Of a stretch of DNA of 64,000 nt, positions 52,596-61,166 are shown piece after piece. The stretch's first letter is position 1. The number at the start of each line of letters is the position of its first letter. The translations under genes and the position numbers were made by a program. The notes under the pieces were generated by a model, which saw nothing but the letters and a program-made list of their open reading frames with translations, was not told where the DNA came from and searched no databases. Source of the DNA: Sva-07 sp963716095 (GTDB lineage Bacteria; Actinomycetota; Acidimicrobiia; Acidimicrobiales; Ilumatobacteraceae); assembly GCA_963716095.1 (NCBI GenBank), contig CAVQSV010000012.1:1-64000 (forward strand). The letters run 5' to 3'.

Positions 52596-53558
52596 ATGAT
52601 CGAGCCGACATTCGTCACCGTGCGCAACGGCGACGTCGACATCCGCGTCGCCACGCTCGGCGACGGACCGCTCATCGTGTGCGTCCACGGTTGGCCCGAG
52701 CTGTGGTACTCGTGGCGCCACCAGATGACGCACTTCGCTCAACGAGGTTTCCGGGTCGCCGCCCTCGACGTGCGCGGCTACGGCGGAAGCTCCAAGCCGA
52801 CCGACATCGCGGCGTACACCATGGCCGAACTCACCGGCGATGTCGCCGCAGTGATCGACGAACTCGGCAACGGCAACGCCATCGTGTTCGGCCACGACTG
52901 GGGTGCACCGATCGCCTACAACACCGCCCGGCTTCACGCCGACAAGGTCAGCGCCGTCGCAGGGCTCAGCGTGCCGTACGCACCGATCGGCGAGAACAAC
53001 CCACTGGACATGTGGCGAGAGGCCTACGCCGACAAGTTCTTCTACCAGACCTACATCTGCAACGAACCCGGTGTCGCCGAAACCGAGGTGGGCGCCGACT
53101 CGGCGCGGGCGCTGCGCATGATCTACTACGCCGCGAGCGGCGACGCCGACCGGTCGCTGTTCCAGGAGAAGGGACCCGACGAAGGCTTGCTCGACGGCCT
53201 GGTCGACCCGGATCCGTTCCCGGCGTGGTTGACGCCCGACGATGTTGCGGTGTACGCCGAGGCGTTCGACGCCGGCGGCTGGCACGGTCCGTTCAACCGG
53301 TACCGAGCGCAACCCCTCGATGCTGTCGAGATCGGCCCGATGCCCGACCCGAACCTGCACCAGCCGGCCACGTTCATCGGTGGGGCGCTCGACGGCGTCC
53401 GCAACTTCGTGCCCGGCATCGATCTGTACGACTACGCCGGCAACGCAATCGACGACCTTCGCGGCACGACGGTGATCCCCGACGTCGGCCACTGGGTACA
53501 GCAGGAAGCCCCGGACGCCACCAACGCAGCGCTCGACGCCTTCATCGACTCACTCTGA
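52596..53558 (+). CDS. Epoxide hydrolase (alpha/beta-hydrolase fold)
   Basis: 320 aa; ATG 52596 after GGGGAGGGGG. The oxyanion motif HGWPELWYSW (about 27), the nucleophile elbow GHDWGAP with Asp about 103 as in epoxide hydrolases (HDWG, not GxSxG), and a late GHWVQQEAP with the general-base His. The cap domain has the conserved Tyr (NRYR). It opens an epoxide to a diol. It is divergent from the linalool dehydratase-like gene with 77 nt between, suggesting joint use in terpene or hydrocarbon metabolism. Confidence 0.9.
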   Translation: MIEPTFVTVRNGDVDIRVATLGDGPLIVCVHGWPELWYSWRHQMTHFAQRGFRVAALDVRGYGGSSKPTDIAAYTMAELTGDVAAVIDELGNGNAIVFGHDWGAPIAYNTARLHADKVSAVAGLSVPYAPIGENNPLDMWREAYADKFFYQTYICNEPGVAETEVGADSARALRMIYYAASGDADRSLFQEKGPDEGLLDGLVDPDPFPAWLTPDDVAVYAEAFDAGGWHGPFNRYRAQPLDAVEIGPMPDPNLHQPATFIGGALDGVRNFVPGIDLYDYAGNAIDDLRGTTVIPDVGHWVQQEAPDATNAALDAFIDSL

Positions 53559-53572
53559 GCAGCCCCGTCACC

Positions 53573-53620
53573 GCTGCGATGAGCGAACCCCGCAGATGCG
53601 GTGGGTTCGCTCATCGCAGC
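53573..53620. terminator. Long perfect hairpin between convergent genes
   Basis: GCTGCGATGAGCGAACCC (53573-53590) pairs with GGGTTCGCTCATCGCAGC (53603-53620) around a 12-nt loop: an 18-bp perfect stem. It spans the end of the SDR gene (stop 53611) and is right after the epoxide hydrolase stop (53558), so it probably ends both transcripts. No T-run follows. Confidence 0.75.
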
Positions 53621-54555
53621 AGACGTTCGCTGAGCTCCCACAGCCGCGCAGCGGTGTCGGGGTCGGCGATGTACCGGTCGAAGCCGTTGCGGCCGATGTT
53701 GCCGCCCTCCACCCCGAGCCCACAGTCGGCGAGGTAGGCGCCGTTGTGGTCGACGAGGTCGGTCGAGGTCGCCGCCCAGCACTGGGTGGCCGCACCCTGC
53801 GGGATGGACTTGAACTGCATGCCCCCCTCTTCACCTGAGGCCTCTGCGCGCTGTTTGGCGCGGTCGAGCATCTGTTGCATGAGGTCGTCGTCGAGATGCC
53901 GACCGAGGTTGGTCATGATCCCGCCCGGGTGCACCGAGTACGACAGCACGCCCTCGACGCGCTGTGCGAGCGCCAGCGCATGGAGCGCGTTGGCCGACTT
54001 CGAGCGCCCGTAGGACACCCAGGCGTCGTACTCGGTCCGCTCGAAGTTGGGGTCGTCGAGATCGACATCGGCGATGCCGTGCGCCGCCGACGACAGGATC
54101 ACGATGCGGGGTTCGTTGCCGGCTTGCACGGCCGGGGTCAGCAGGCGGGTCAGTTCGAAGTGGCCGAGGTGATTCGTGCCGAACTGCATCTCGAAACCGT
54201 CGGCGGTGTGACCGAACGGGCAGGCCATGACGCCCGCGTTGTTCATCAGCACGTCGATCGCTTCGCCCGAATCGAGGTAGCGGGAAGCGAATGAGCGGAC
54301 GCTCGACACGTCGGCGAGGTCGACGGTGTCGAGCGACAGCACCGCGTCGGGGACGGCGGCGCGTACCCGTTCGGCGGCATCGGCGTTCTTCTGTGGGTCA
54401 CGGGCGAGCATCAGTACCGATGCGCCGTGCGCAGCGAGCGCACGCGTCGATTCCTCGCCGAGCCCGCTGGCTGCGCCGGTGATCACGAAACGGCGACCGG
54501 ACAGGTCGATGCCGTCGAGCACGTCGTCGGTGGTGGATTCGAAGGAGAAGGCCAT
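53611..54555 (-). CDS. Short-chain dehydrogenase/reductase
   Basis: 314 aa from ATG 54555. TGAASGLG at about 26 (TGxxxGxG), NNAGVMACP at about 105, catalytic Ser-Tyr-Lys in VILSSAAH and YGRSKSANALHALAL, and HPGGIMTNLGRH are the classical SDR motifs (retinol dehydrogenase-like subgroup). It uses NAD(P)H on an alcohol or ketone; substrate is unknown but terpenoid alcohols are possible beside the dehydratase-like and epoxide hydrolase genes. Confidence 0.9.
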   Translation of the reverse strand: MAFSFESTTDDVLDGIDLSGRRFVITGAASGLGEESTRALAAHGASVLMLARDPQKNADAAERVRAAVPDAVLSLDTVDLADVSSVRSFASRYLDSGEAIDVLMNNAGVMACPFGHTADGFEMQFGTNHLGHFELTRLLTPAVQAGNEPRIVILSSAAHGIADVDLDDPNFERTEYDAWVSYGRSKSANALHALALAQRVEGVLSYSVHPGGIMTNLGRHLDDDLMQQMLDRAKQRAEASGEEGGMQFKSIPQGAATQCWAATSTDLVDHNGAYLADCGLGVEGGNIGRNGFDRYIADPDTAARLWELSERLLR

Positions 54556-54794
54556 GCGCCGACAGTACGCAGAGCGCCTGCGGCGGTCGGTACCAGGCCC
54601 GGATGGACCCGAGTGTTCCGAGATCGTTTCGTGCGGGCGAAACAACAGCGCAACAGCAACGAGCGGCTCCGGAAACAGTCGCCACAGCACCACCGGACGC
54701 CCATCGGTGCGCCCTACCTTGCGCCGCGTCCCCTCTGGGACCGACAGATCACCAACACATCACCACTCCCTCACCCAACACAGGAGAATCACCC

Positions 54795-55529
54795 ATGCGT
54801 ACTCGAACCCCAGCTGCACTCGCCATCGTCGGAGCACTCGCACTTGCGGCGTGCGGGAGCGACGACTCGAGCAGCGACGCCACACCCGCCCCGGCCACGA
54901 CCGAGGCGATGTCGGATGACGAGATGTCCGACGACGAGATGTCCGACGACGAGATGTCCGACGACGAAATGTCCGACGACGAAATGTCCGACGACGAAAT
55001 GTCCGACGACGAGATGTCCGACGACGAGATGTCCGACGACGAAATGTCCGACGACGAAATGTCCGACGACGAGATGTCCGACGACATGAGCGACGAGGAG
55101 ATGGCTGCGGCCGCCGGCGACATCGTCGTCATCGCCGCCGAGCGCGACGACCTGACCACCCTGGTCGCTGCGATCGAGGCCGCCGGACTCGCGGGGACGC
55201 TGGCGAACGACGGCCCGTTCACGGTGTTCGCCCCGAACGACGAAGCGTTCATGGACTACCTCGGCGACATGGGAATGACGGCAGAAGACGCGCTGGCCGA
55301 CACCGAGTTCCTGTCGACGCTGCTGCAGGGCCATGTCGTCGAGGCGGGCGACGACTCGGCGATGGTCGCCGGGATGGTCGACAACCCGTTCGTCAGCCTC
55401 GCCGGCACCGAGCTGCCGGTCACTGTCGACGGCGACACGATCACCATCGGCGGCGCCGAGATCGTCGAAGCAGACATCTTCGCCACCAACGGCGTCATCC
55501 ACGTGATCGACACCGTGCTCGCCCCCTGA
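54795..55529 (+). CDS. Fasciclin-domain lipoprotein with (MSDDE) repeats
   Basis: 244 aa; ATG 54795 after AGGAGA. Signal peptide ALAIVGALALAACGS with a lipobox (LAAC) at about 18-21. Residues 39-93 are 11 exact copies of MSDDE, encoded by 15-bp units (54909-55073), then a fasciclin domain (about 105-244) with DLTTLVAAIEAAGLAGTL, GPFTVFAPNDEAF, TLLQGHVV and TNGVIHVIDTVL. Surface adhesion-type protein tethered by a very acidic spacer. Repeat number may vary. Confidence 0.9.
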   Translation: MRTRTPAALAIVGALALAACGSDDSSSDATPAPATTEAMSDDEMSDDEMSDDEMSDDEMSDDEMSDDEMSDDEMSDDEMSDDEMSDDEMSDDEMSDDMSDEEMAAAAGDIVVIAAERDDLTTLVAAIEAAGLAGTLANDGPFTVFAPNDEAFMDYLGDMGMTAEDALADTEFLSTLLQGHVVEAGDDSAMVAGMVDNPFVSLAGTELPVTVDGDTITIGGAEIVEADIFATNGVIHVIDTVLAP

Positions 55530-55537
55530 GCATCACC

Positions 55538-55570
55538 GCGGTCCCCCGGGAGTCCGTCTCGGGGGACCGC
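55538..55570 (+). terminator. Terminator-like hairpin after the fasciclin gene
   Basis: GCGGTCCCCC (55538-55547) and GGGGGACCGC (55561-55570) make a perfect 10-bp stem with a 13-nt loop, 9 nt after the stop. No T-run, as is common in high-GC genomes. Confidence 0.7.
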
Positions 55571-55593
55571 CGAGCCCCGCCGAGCCCCTCGCG

Positions 55594-55636
55594 GCGATGA
55601 GTTTCAGCGCCGGCGGGTGTCGCTGAAACTCATCGC
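55594..55636. terminator. 16-bp inverted repeat before the SRPBCC gene end
   Basis: GCGATGAGTTTCAGCG (55594-55609) and CGCTGAAACTCATCGC (55621-55636) pair exactly around an 11-nt loop. It lies between the convergent fasciclin gene and the SRPBCC gene (stop 55662) and probably terminates the minus-strand transcript, the GGTC hairpin serving the plus strand. Confidence 0.7.
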
Positions 55637-55661
55637 TCGATCCGAAGGATCGACGTCCGAC

Positions 55662-56129
55662 TCAGGACGACTCAGACTCCGCAGCGGCAGCCACACCGGC
55701 GAGCGTCTGCTTCATCCCCGCCCGGTTGTGCTCGACCCGATCGTCGACACCACTCGCTTTGCCGCCGAGCTTCTTCATGAACTCACTGCGCTGATCCACC
55801 CAGGTCTCGACGACCCGGCATCCACGATCGGTGGCTTCGATGTCGAAGGACCACTCAGCGATCTTGAACGGCCCGACCGTGACCAGAAACGAGAACCGCT
55901 CGCCCGGTATGGCATCGACCACCTTCACCGTCGTCGACCATCGGTGCGAGCCGTGCTCGTTGCGGCCCTTGAACTTCGCTCCCGGCGTCGGCCCCGCGGC
56001 ACCCCTGATCCAAGTTCCGCCGTTGTTCTCCGGTGACCACTCGCCCATTCGAGGCAGGTCGGACACCAATGCCCACACCACCTCGGGTGTTGCCGCGATC
56101 TTGCGTTCGACTTCGATTCGATCCACCAT
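55662..56129 (-). CDS. SRPBCC-family (START-like) protein
   Basis: 155 aa. MVDRIEVERKIAATPEVVWALVSDLPRMGEWSPENN is the N-terminal strand and helix of polyketide-cyclase/START-like folds, followed by FKGRNEHGSHRWSTTVKVVDAIPGERFSF and a final long helix. The helix-grip cavity binds hydrophobic ligands. No catalytic residues can be assigned. Alone on the minus strand, opposite the cytochrome b operon. Confidence 0.85.
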   Translation of the reverse strand: MVDRIEVERKIAATPEVVWALVSDLPRMGEWSPENNGGTWIRGAAGPTPGAKFKGRNEHGSHRWSTTVKVVDAIPGERFSFLVTVGPFKIAEWSFDIEATDRGCRVVETWVDQRSEFMKKLGGKASGVDDRVEHNRAGMKQTLAGVAAAAESESS

Positions 56130-56275
56130 GGCCAGCCCCCTCGTCGACGGCCGAAGCTAGCACTCGGCCGCGATCCGAGGATCGGTGTGGCCGAACACGA
56201 AACGCTGAGGAACGGAGCCGAAACTCCGCTCCGAGTGCATCGACACCGCCACGCGCCGCACGTACCGTCGCACCC

Positions 56276-57025
56276 ATGTCGATCGACACCACCGAGCCGG
56301 AGACCCCACCGGACGTCGCCGCAACCACATCCGACGAGCGCGTCGCACGGCTGGTGCACCCGCGGGCGATCCGCTGGCTGCACTGGATCAACTTCCCGCT
56401 GCTGTTCATCATGATCTGGAGCGGGCTGCGCATCTACTGGGCCGAAGACGTCTACGCACTCGGCATCGGCAGCTGGCAGTGGTTCGCGTTCTTCCCCGAC
56501 GCCGTCTACGAGACGCTCGACCTCGAACGACGCCTCGCCCGCGGCATGGCCTTCCACTTCGCGTTCGGCTGGCTGTTCGTGATCAACGGCGCGATCTATG
56601 CGATCTACCTGTTGGCGACCAAGGAGTGGAGGCACATCCTCCCCGACCGCCACTCCGCCCGAGAGGCCAAAGACGTCGTCCTGCACGATCTGCACCTCAA
56701 GCAGCAGTCCCCACCGCAGGGCAAGTACAACGCTGCACAGCGGATCTCGTACACGGCCGCTCTCGCAATGGCCGTCGTGATCGTGGTGAGCGGCTTCGCG
56801 ATCTACAAGCCCTCCCAACTCCACCCGCTGCCACTGCTGTTCGGCGGCTATCAGGGCGCCCGCCTCGTCCACTTCTGGATGACGATCGGGCTGTTGCTGT
56901 TCTTCCTGGTGCACGTGATCCAGGTGCTCCGTTCCGGCTGGGGGAACTTCCGATCGATGGTGACCGGCTATGTGATCGAACGTCGCTCGTCACCCCAGAC
57001 CGACCACGAGGAGGTGACCCCGTGA
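56276..57025 (+). CDS. Cytochrome b561-type membrane subunit
   Basis: 249 aa from ATG 56276. Four helices with haem-ligand histidines: RWLHWINFPLLFIMIWSG (about 33), MAFHFAFGWLFVING (about 90), SYTAALAMAVVIVVSG and RLVHFWMTIGLLLFFLVHVIQV (about 205). This is the di-haem cytochrome b subunit that partners molybdoenzymes (thiosulfate-reductase-like b subunit). It overlaps the Moco gene as GTGA, so it probably accepts or delivers electrons for it at the membrane. Confidence 0.9.
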   Translation: MSIDTTEPETPPDVAATTSDERVARLVHPRAIRWLHWINFPLLFIMIWSGLRIYWAEDVYALGIGSWQWFAFFPDAVYETLDLERRLARGMAFHFAFGWLFVINGAIYAIYLLATKEWRHILPDRHSAREAKDVVLHDLHLKQQSPPQGKYNAAQRISYTAALAMAVVIVVSGFAIYKPSQLHPLPLLFGGYQGARLVHFWMTIGLLLFFLVHVIQVLRSGWGNFRSMVTGYVIERRSSPQTDHEEVTP

Positions 57026-57846
57026 CCCTCGAACCGACCAGCGACCAACCCACCGATCCAGCCGGGCCGACAACCGAGCGCGAACGCGAGCTTCGAGCAC
57101 CGCTCGACGACGCCCCGACCATTCCGGTCGACCAGTTCCGCAAGCGGTCACGGCGCTCGTTCCTGACCGGTGCAGCCGGACTCGGCGCCGGCTACCTCGG
57201 CTGGCGATGGCTCCAGGATCAACCGAACGTGGGCGGGATCCCGAAGCCGCTGCGCGACACGTTGGAGTTCAACGAAGACGTCTGGCGCACCGTGTCCGAG
57301 AGCCGATCGGCGCCCGAGTTCCCGACCTCCAAGGCCACCCCGATCCAGGTGAACGGCCGCATCGGCATTCGCAACGAGATCGATCTGGCCGCCTGGACCG
57401 TACGGGTCGAGGGCCCCGACGGTGATCTCCTCGACGAACTCGACATCTCCCATTTCGAGGCCCTCCCGCAACGCGACATGGTGATCGAGCACAAGTGCAT
57501 CGAGGGATGGTCGAACATCACCCATTGGGGCGGCGCCCGGTTCAGCGACTTCCACGAGCGCTACGCCGAACAGGTCGGCGACGTCCCCTACCTGAGTCTC
57601 GAGACGCCCGACGGGCTGTACTACGTCGGCTGGGACATGCCGGCGATGATGCACCCGCAGACGATGCTCGCCCTGCGACTCGATGACCAGCCGCTCGATC
57701 AGGATCACGGGGCACCGCTGCGACTCGCCACGCCGAACAAGTACGGCATCAAGTGCCTGAAGCGGATCGGCGTGATCCGCTACGCCCGTGAGCGCCCGGC
57801 CGACTACTGGGCCGAGCGCAGCTACGACTGGTACGCCGGGCTCTGA
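57022..57846 (+). CDS. Molybdopterin-dependent oxidoreductase (sulfite oxidase/YedY-like, Tat-exported)
   Basis: 274 aa from the GTG at 57022, overlapping the cytochrome stop. A twin-arginine signal (FRKRSRRSFLTGAAGLGAG, about 38-56) shows export. The Moco Cys is in HKCIEGWSN (about 154-160); DYYVGWDMPAMMHPQTMLA-like text (YYVGWDMPAMMHPQTM) and KYGIKCLKRI follow. It belongs to the sulfite-oxidase/MsrP fold; its substrate may be methionine sulfoxide or sulfite. With cytochrome b, redoxin and a CcdA-like protein it forms a periplasmic redox operon. Confidence 0.9.
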   Translation: MTLEPTSDQPTDPAGPTTERERELRAPLDDAPTIPVDQFRKRSRRSFLTGAAGLGAGYLGWRWLQDQPNVGGIPKPLRDTLEFNEDVWRTVSESRSAPEFPTSKATPIQVNGRIGIRNEIDLAAWTVRVEGPDGDLLDELDISHFEALPQRDMVIEHKCIEGWSNITHWGGARFSDFHERYAEQVGDVPYLSLETPDGLYYVGWDMPAMMHPQTMLALRLDDQPLDQDHGAPLRLATPNKYGIKCLKRIGVIRYARERPADYWAERSYDWYAGL

Positions 57847-58463
57847 TGCAGCGCTCGCGGGTCGTTGCCCTCGCCGGCCTGGTCGCGGTCGTGGCAGCTG
57901 CAGGCGCCGCGTTCGCCCTCGACGGCGCCGACTCCGCACCCGAGTCGGCTCGGACGACGGGGCTCGCGGCCGACACTCCCGCCGCGCCAACCGCTGTTCC
58001 CGACCTTCCCGATCGCGGCCCACATCCCGAACTGCTCGAGATCGATGGGTGGCTGCAGAGCGAGGTGACCTCACTCGAGGAGCTGCAGGGCAAGGTCGTC
58101 GCCGTCCAGTTCTGGACGTTCGGATGCAGCAACTGCACGGCAACGATTCCTCACATGCGCGAGCTGTACCAGAAGTACCAGGACCAAGGCTTCGAGATCG
58201 TCGGCATCCATGCCCCCGAGTTCGACTTCGAGGCCGAGGTCGACAACATCGACCAAGCCGCCACCGACCTCGGCGTCACCTGGCCGATCGTGCTCGACAC
58301 CAACAAGCGCACGTTCCATTCGTGGCAGGACGGACCGACCGGCCACTGGCCGCGGATCTACCTCCTCGACCGCGAGGGCCACATCCGCTACGACCACATC
58401 GGCGAGGGCCGCTACGACCAGACCGATGCCGCCGTGCAGGCGCTGCTCGCCGAAGCGGGCTGA
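57846..58463 (+). CDS. Secreted thioredoxin-fold (redoxin) protein
   Basis: 205 aa; the ATG (57846) overlaps the previous TGA by one base. N-terminal signal helix (RVVALAGLVAVVAAAGAAFAL). The thioredoxin domain (from about 70) has FWTFGCSNCTATIP with the CxxC redox pair, GFEIVGIHAPEF and HWPRIYLLDREGHI. Probably reduces or keeps disulfides in the partner enzyme outside the membrane. TGATG overlap with the CcdA-like gene. Confidence 0.9.
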   Translation: MQRSRVVALAGLVAVVAAAGAAFALDGADSAPESARTTGLAADTPAAPTAVPDLPDRGPHPELLEIDGWLQSEVTSLEELQGKVVAVQFWTFGCSNCTATIPHMRELYQKYQDQGFEIVGIHAPEFDFEAEVDNIDQAATDLGVTWPIVLDTNKRTFHSWQDGPTGHWPRIYLLDREGHIRYDHIGEGRYDQTDAAVQALLAEAG

Positions 58464-59068
58464 TGCTCCCCGCGCTCGCCGAAGCAGTACGGGCGACGAC
58501 ACAGCCGTGCACGTTGCTGTTGCTGGTTGCGCCTCTCGTGATGACGGTGGTCACGACGGGCCGGTGGGCGCCGTTCACCGCGACCTGCATCGGGGCGGTA
58601 CTCGGAGGCTGGCTGTTCATCGCCAACGTCGTGGCACTGTCGACCGTCCAGCTCCAGCTCAGTGGACTGCTGGTCGCCGCCGCGATCGGTCTCATCGTCG
58701 CCGCTCCGACGGTTCCGCAACTGGCCTGGGCCGCGACACCGAGTGCTGAGACCGGTGCCGCAGGAGTCGTGGCGTTCATCGCCACGCTCTGGTGGCGACC
58801 GTGCGTCGGCATCGAACTCGGATCGATCCTCACCGCAGCCCGCTCTGGTGTTGTGGGGCAGCTCGGCGGCATCACCGCCTACATGCTCGGCGCGCTGGTT
58901 CCCGTGCTCGCCGCGGTCCTCGCGATTCGGGCGATCGACCCGTCGGCCACCAACGCTCGACGAGCCAGCTGGGTCGCAGGTGGCATCGGCATCGCCACGG
59001 CGGGAGCCCTCGCGATCGGCCGCCACGACGGGCTCGTCACCGCGCTCACCCGCTGGTCGACGAGCTGA
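58463..59068 (+). CDS. CcdA/DsbD-like membrane protein
   Basis: 201 aa with six hydrophobic helices: LLLLVAPLVMTVVTTG near the start, ATCIGAVLGGWLFIANVVAL, then LVAAAIGLIVAAP, AFIATLWWRPCVGIELGSIL and two more. The Cys in PCTLLLL and PCVGIE are in the positions where CcdA carries its redox cysteines (about residues 16 and 113). It would pass electrons from cytosolic thioredoxin to the adjacent redoxin. Last gene of this operon. Confidence 0.8.
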   Translation: MLPALAEAVRATTQPCTLLLLVAPLVMTVVTTGRWAPFTATCIGAVLGGWLFIANVVALSTVQLQLSGLLVAAAIGLIVAAPTVPQLAWAATPSAETGAAGVVAFIATLWWRPCVGIELGSILTAARSGVVGQLGGITAYMLGALVPVLAAVLAIRAIDPSATNARRASWVAGGIGIATAGALAIGRHDGLVTALTRWSTS

Positions 59069-59120
59069 AGTGGGCGCCCCGCACAGGAATATTCGGACCA
59101 GCCGACCGGTTCCAATTGGT

Positions 59121-59477
59121 ATGCGCCAACTCGCCGAAGCAACCACACGTCGGGCGTTCTCCACGCTGAACGCAGTCGTCCGTCCCGCAGTCCAGGCCGG
59201 CATCGCCAACCCCTTCCCCATCGGTGCCGGCGCAGTGGTGCTCGAGACCACCGGGCGCAAGTCCGGGCTCCCCCGTCTCGTCCCGGTGCTCTCGGCCCGT
59301 TCGGGCGACACGCTCACCGTCAGCACCGTCCGCTCCGGCTCCCAGTGGATCCGCAACGCCGAAGCCGACTCGAATGTCGCGGTGTGGCTCGGCGGTCAGC
59401 GCCGACCGGCCGTGGCAACCGTGCGACGCGGCGCCCTCAACACCATCCGGCTCGAACTCGTCGACCAAGCAGCCTGA
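59121..59477 (+). CDS. DUF385-type nitroreductase/quinone oxidoreductase (F420-linked)
   Basis: 118 aa. The motif VVLETTGRKSGLPRLVPVL is the signature of the deazaflavin-dependent nitroreductase (Ddn-like) family, with residues 20-110 forming the split beta barrel. F420 is common in these actinobacteria. Shorter than usual (about 140-150) at both ends. ATG 59121. Confidence 0.85.
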   Translation: MRQLAEATTRRAFSTLNAVVRPAVQAGIANPFPIGAGAVVLETTGRKSGLPRLVPVLSARSGDTLTVSTVRSGSQWIRNAEADSNVAVWLGGQRRPAVATVRRGALNTIRLELVDQAA

Positions 59478-59501
59478 ACACCCCACAGCGGCTGCGAACG
59501 C

Positions 59502-59540
59502 AGCCGGTCGGTCCTCAGCCCCCCGGTGGACCGACCGGCT
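59502..59540. terminator. 13-bp hairpin between convergent genes
   Basis: AGCCGGTCGGTCC (59502-59514) and GGACCGACCGGCT (59528-59540) form a perfect stem with a 13-nt loop that contains the PPOX stop (59515-59517). It lies between the DUF385 gene and the PPOX gene, both ending here, and would terminate both. Confidence 0.75.
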
Positions 59541-59898
59541 CGCAATCGTTCCCACACCCCGTCGCTGATCCGCTGAACCCGTCGGCCGCCGGGCGATGCA
59601 GCACCGCCCCGGTCGGTTCGAATCGAACCGTCGACTCGCCGTCGACGCGTGCATCGCCGTCGACGATCAGGCTGTAGCCGCCCTCGCCGATCGGCGGGTA
59701 GCACAGCGAGATCGTCGAGCGCATTGCAGCATTGCGGGCCGTTCCTCGGCCGACGTTCATCACGAGCTGCCCGGCATCCCACGTCGGCGTCACTGCAACG
59801 ATGTGCGGGCGAAGGTCGTCGCGAACCGTCAAGAGATACGCCCAGCCGTACTCGCCGGTGGCCGCCACGAGGTCATCGATGGCAACGGGGATGCTCAT
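59515..59898 (-). CDS. Pyridoxamine 5'-phosphate oxidase-like (PPOX) protein
   Basis: 127 aa from ATG 59898. DDLVAATGEYGWAYLLTVRDDLRPHIVAVTPTWDAG is the FMN/F420-binding split barrel start of the PPOX superfamily (pieces GWAYLLTV, RPHIVAVTP). A second strand pair SLCYPPIGEGGYSLIVDG follows; the tail ends in two Cys (TGCGNDCEP). Probably an F420- or FMN-dependent reductase or haem-binding protein. Confidence 0.85.
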   Translation of the reverse strand: MSIPVAIDDLVAATGEYGWAYLLTVRDDLRPHIVAVTPTWDAGQLVMNVGRGTARNAAMRSTISLCYPPIGEGGYSLIVDGDARVDGESTVRFEPTGAVLHRPAADGFSGSATGCGNDCEPVGPPGG

Positions 59899-59961
59899 GT
59901 GCCGAGCGTACGCGCCACGTCGGGTCGGGCCGAACCGACCGCGTAGTGTCGCCATCGACGC

Positions 59962-61155
59962 ATGACACCCACCGCCGACTCCCACGAGACGATCACCGAG
60001 TTCCGCGCCCGCGTTCGGGCATTCTTCACCGACCTCCCCACCGTGCTCGACCGCCACGACAGCACGATGGCACGGGCCAAGGCATTCCGACGGGCGCTGT
60101 GTGATGCGGGCCTTGCCGGGATCTCGTATCCGACCGATGTCGGCGGTGCCGGACTGCCCGACGAGTACGAGCGGGCGTTCAACGACGAGAGCCGCGACCT
60201 GATGCCCGGAGAAGCCGCCGTCTTCGGCATCGGACTCGGGATGACGGTGCCGACCCTCCTCGACCACGCGTCGCCGGAACTCCAGCAGCGCTTCATCCCG
60301 CCCGCGCTCCGCGGCGACGAGATCTGGTGCCAGCTGTATTCCGAACCAGGCGCCGGATCCGACCTCGCCGGGCTGACCACGAAGGCGATCCGCGACGGCG
60401 ACGAGTGGATCGTCAGTGGGCAGAAGGTGTGGACCTCCGGCGCTCAACACGCCGACCTCGGCATCCTGATCGCCCGCACCGATTTCGACGTCCCCAAGCA
60501 CAGCGGCATCACCATGTTCGCAATCCCGATGGATCAGCCAGGTGTGACGGTGCGACCGCTCGTCCAGATGACCGGCGTCGCCGAATTCAACGAGGTGTTC
60601 CTCGACGAAGCGAGGGTGCCGGCCGACTGGATCGTCGGCGATGTCAACGGCGGCTGGGGTCTCGCCGTTGCACTGCTCGGTCACGAGCGGACCTCGCTCG
60701 GGCGCGGCACGTTGACCGACGACGAGACGAAATCGAAGGCCGGTCGGTCGCCGCTGCCGTTCACCGGCCTCCTCGGCCGGGCACGCGAACACGGACGCCT
60801 CGACGACCCCCTGATTCGCCAGGAACTCGCTGCGGTCTACACCGGCGAACGACTCGTGCCGTGGGGAACCTCCCGCGGTCTGCATCCGTCGATCGGCAAG
60901 CTCTGGCGCACCATCCAGGGTCGGCGAGCAGCGCAACTCGCTCACCAACTCGGCGGCGCCACAGCAGCCGCCTGGGAGCACGACGACGTCGACGACGACT
61001 ACTTCGCCTACCACGTCCTCAACTGCCGCGGGATGTCGCTCGGAGGCGGCACCGACGAGATCCAGAAGAACACGCTCGGCGAGCGGGTGCTCGGTCTGCC
61101 CCGGGAGCCCGGTCCCGACCGCAACACGCCGTTCTCCGATCTCCCCCGCAACTGA
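59962..61155 (+). CDS. Acyl-CoA dehydrogenase
   Basis: 397 aa. The FAD/substrate motifs are AVFGIGLGMTVPTLLDH, CQLYSEPGAGSDLAGLTTKA (about 130), GQKVWTSGAQHADLGI and, near the C-terminus, QLGGATAAAWEHDD and GGGTDEIQKNTLGERVLGLPRE. The catalytic Glu is likely in that region or absent; the family includes some that use another base. Oxidises an acyl-CoA in the matrix-like cytoplasm. Followed 11 nt later by an enoyl-CoA hydratase. Confidence 0.9.
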   Translation: MTPTADSHETITEFRARVRAFFTDLPTVLDRHDSTMARAKAFRRALCDAGLAGISYPTDVGGAGLPDEYERAFNDESRDLMPGEAAVFGIGLGMTVPTLLDHASPELQQRFIPPALRGDEIWCQLYSEPGAGSDLAGLTTKAIRDGDEWIVSGQKVWTSGAQHADLGILIARTDFDVPKHSGITMFAIPMDQPGVTVRPLVQMTGVAEFNEVFLDEARVPADWIVGDVNGGWGLAVALLGHERTSLGRGTLTDDETKSKAGRSPLPFTGLLGRAREHGRLDDPLIRQELAAVYTGERLVPWGTSRGLHPSIGKLWRTIQGRRAAQLAHQLGGATAAAWEHDDVDDDYFAYHVLNCRGMSLGGGTDEIQKNTLGERVLGLPREPGPDRNTPFSDLPRN

Positions 61156-61166
61156 GAGGCGCGACG

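Noticed and set aside
54909..55073. CRISPR-like repeat array
   Set aside because: The 15-bp repeats are adjacent without spacers and keep the reading frame of a lipoprotein.
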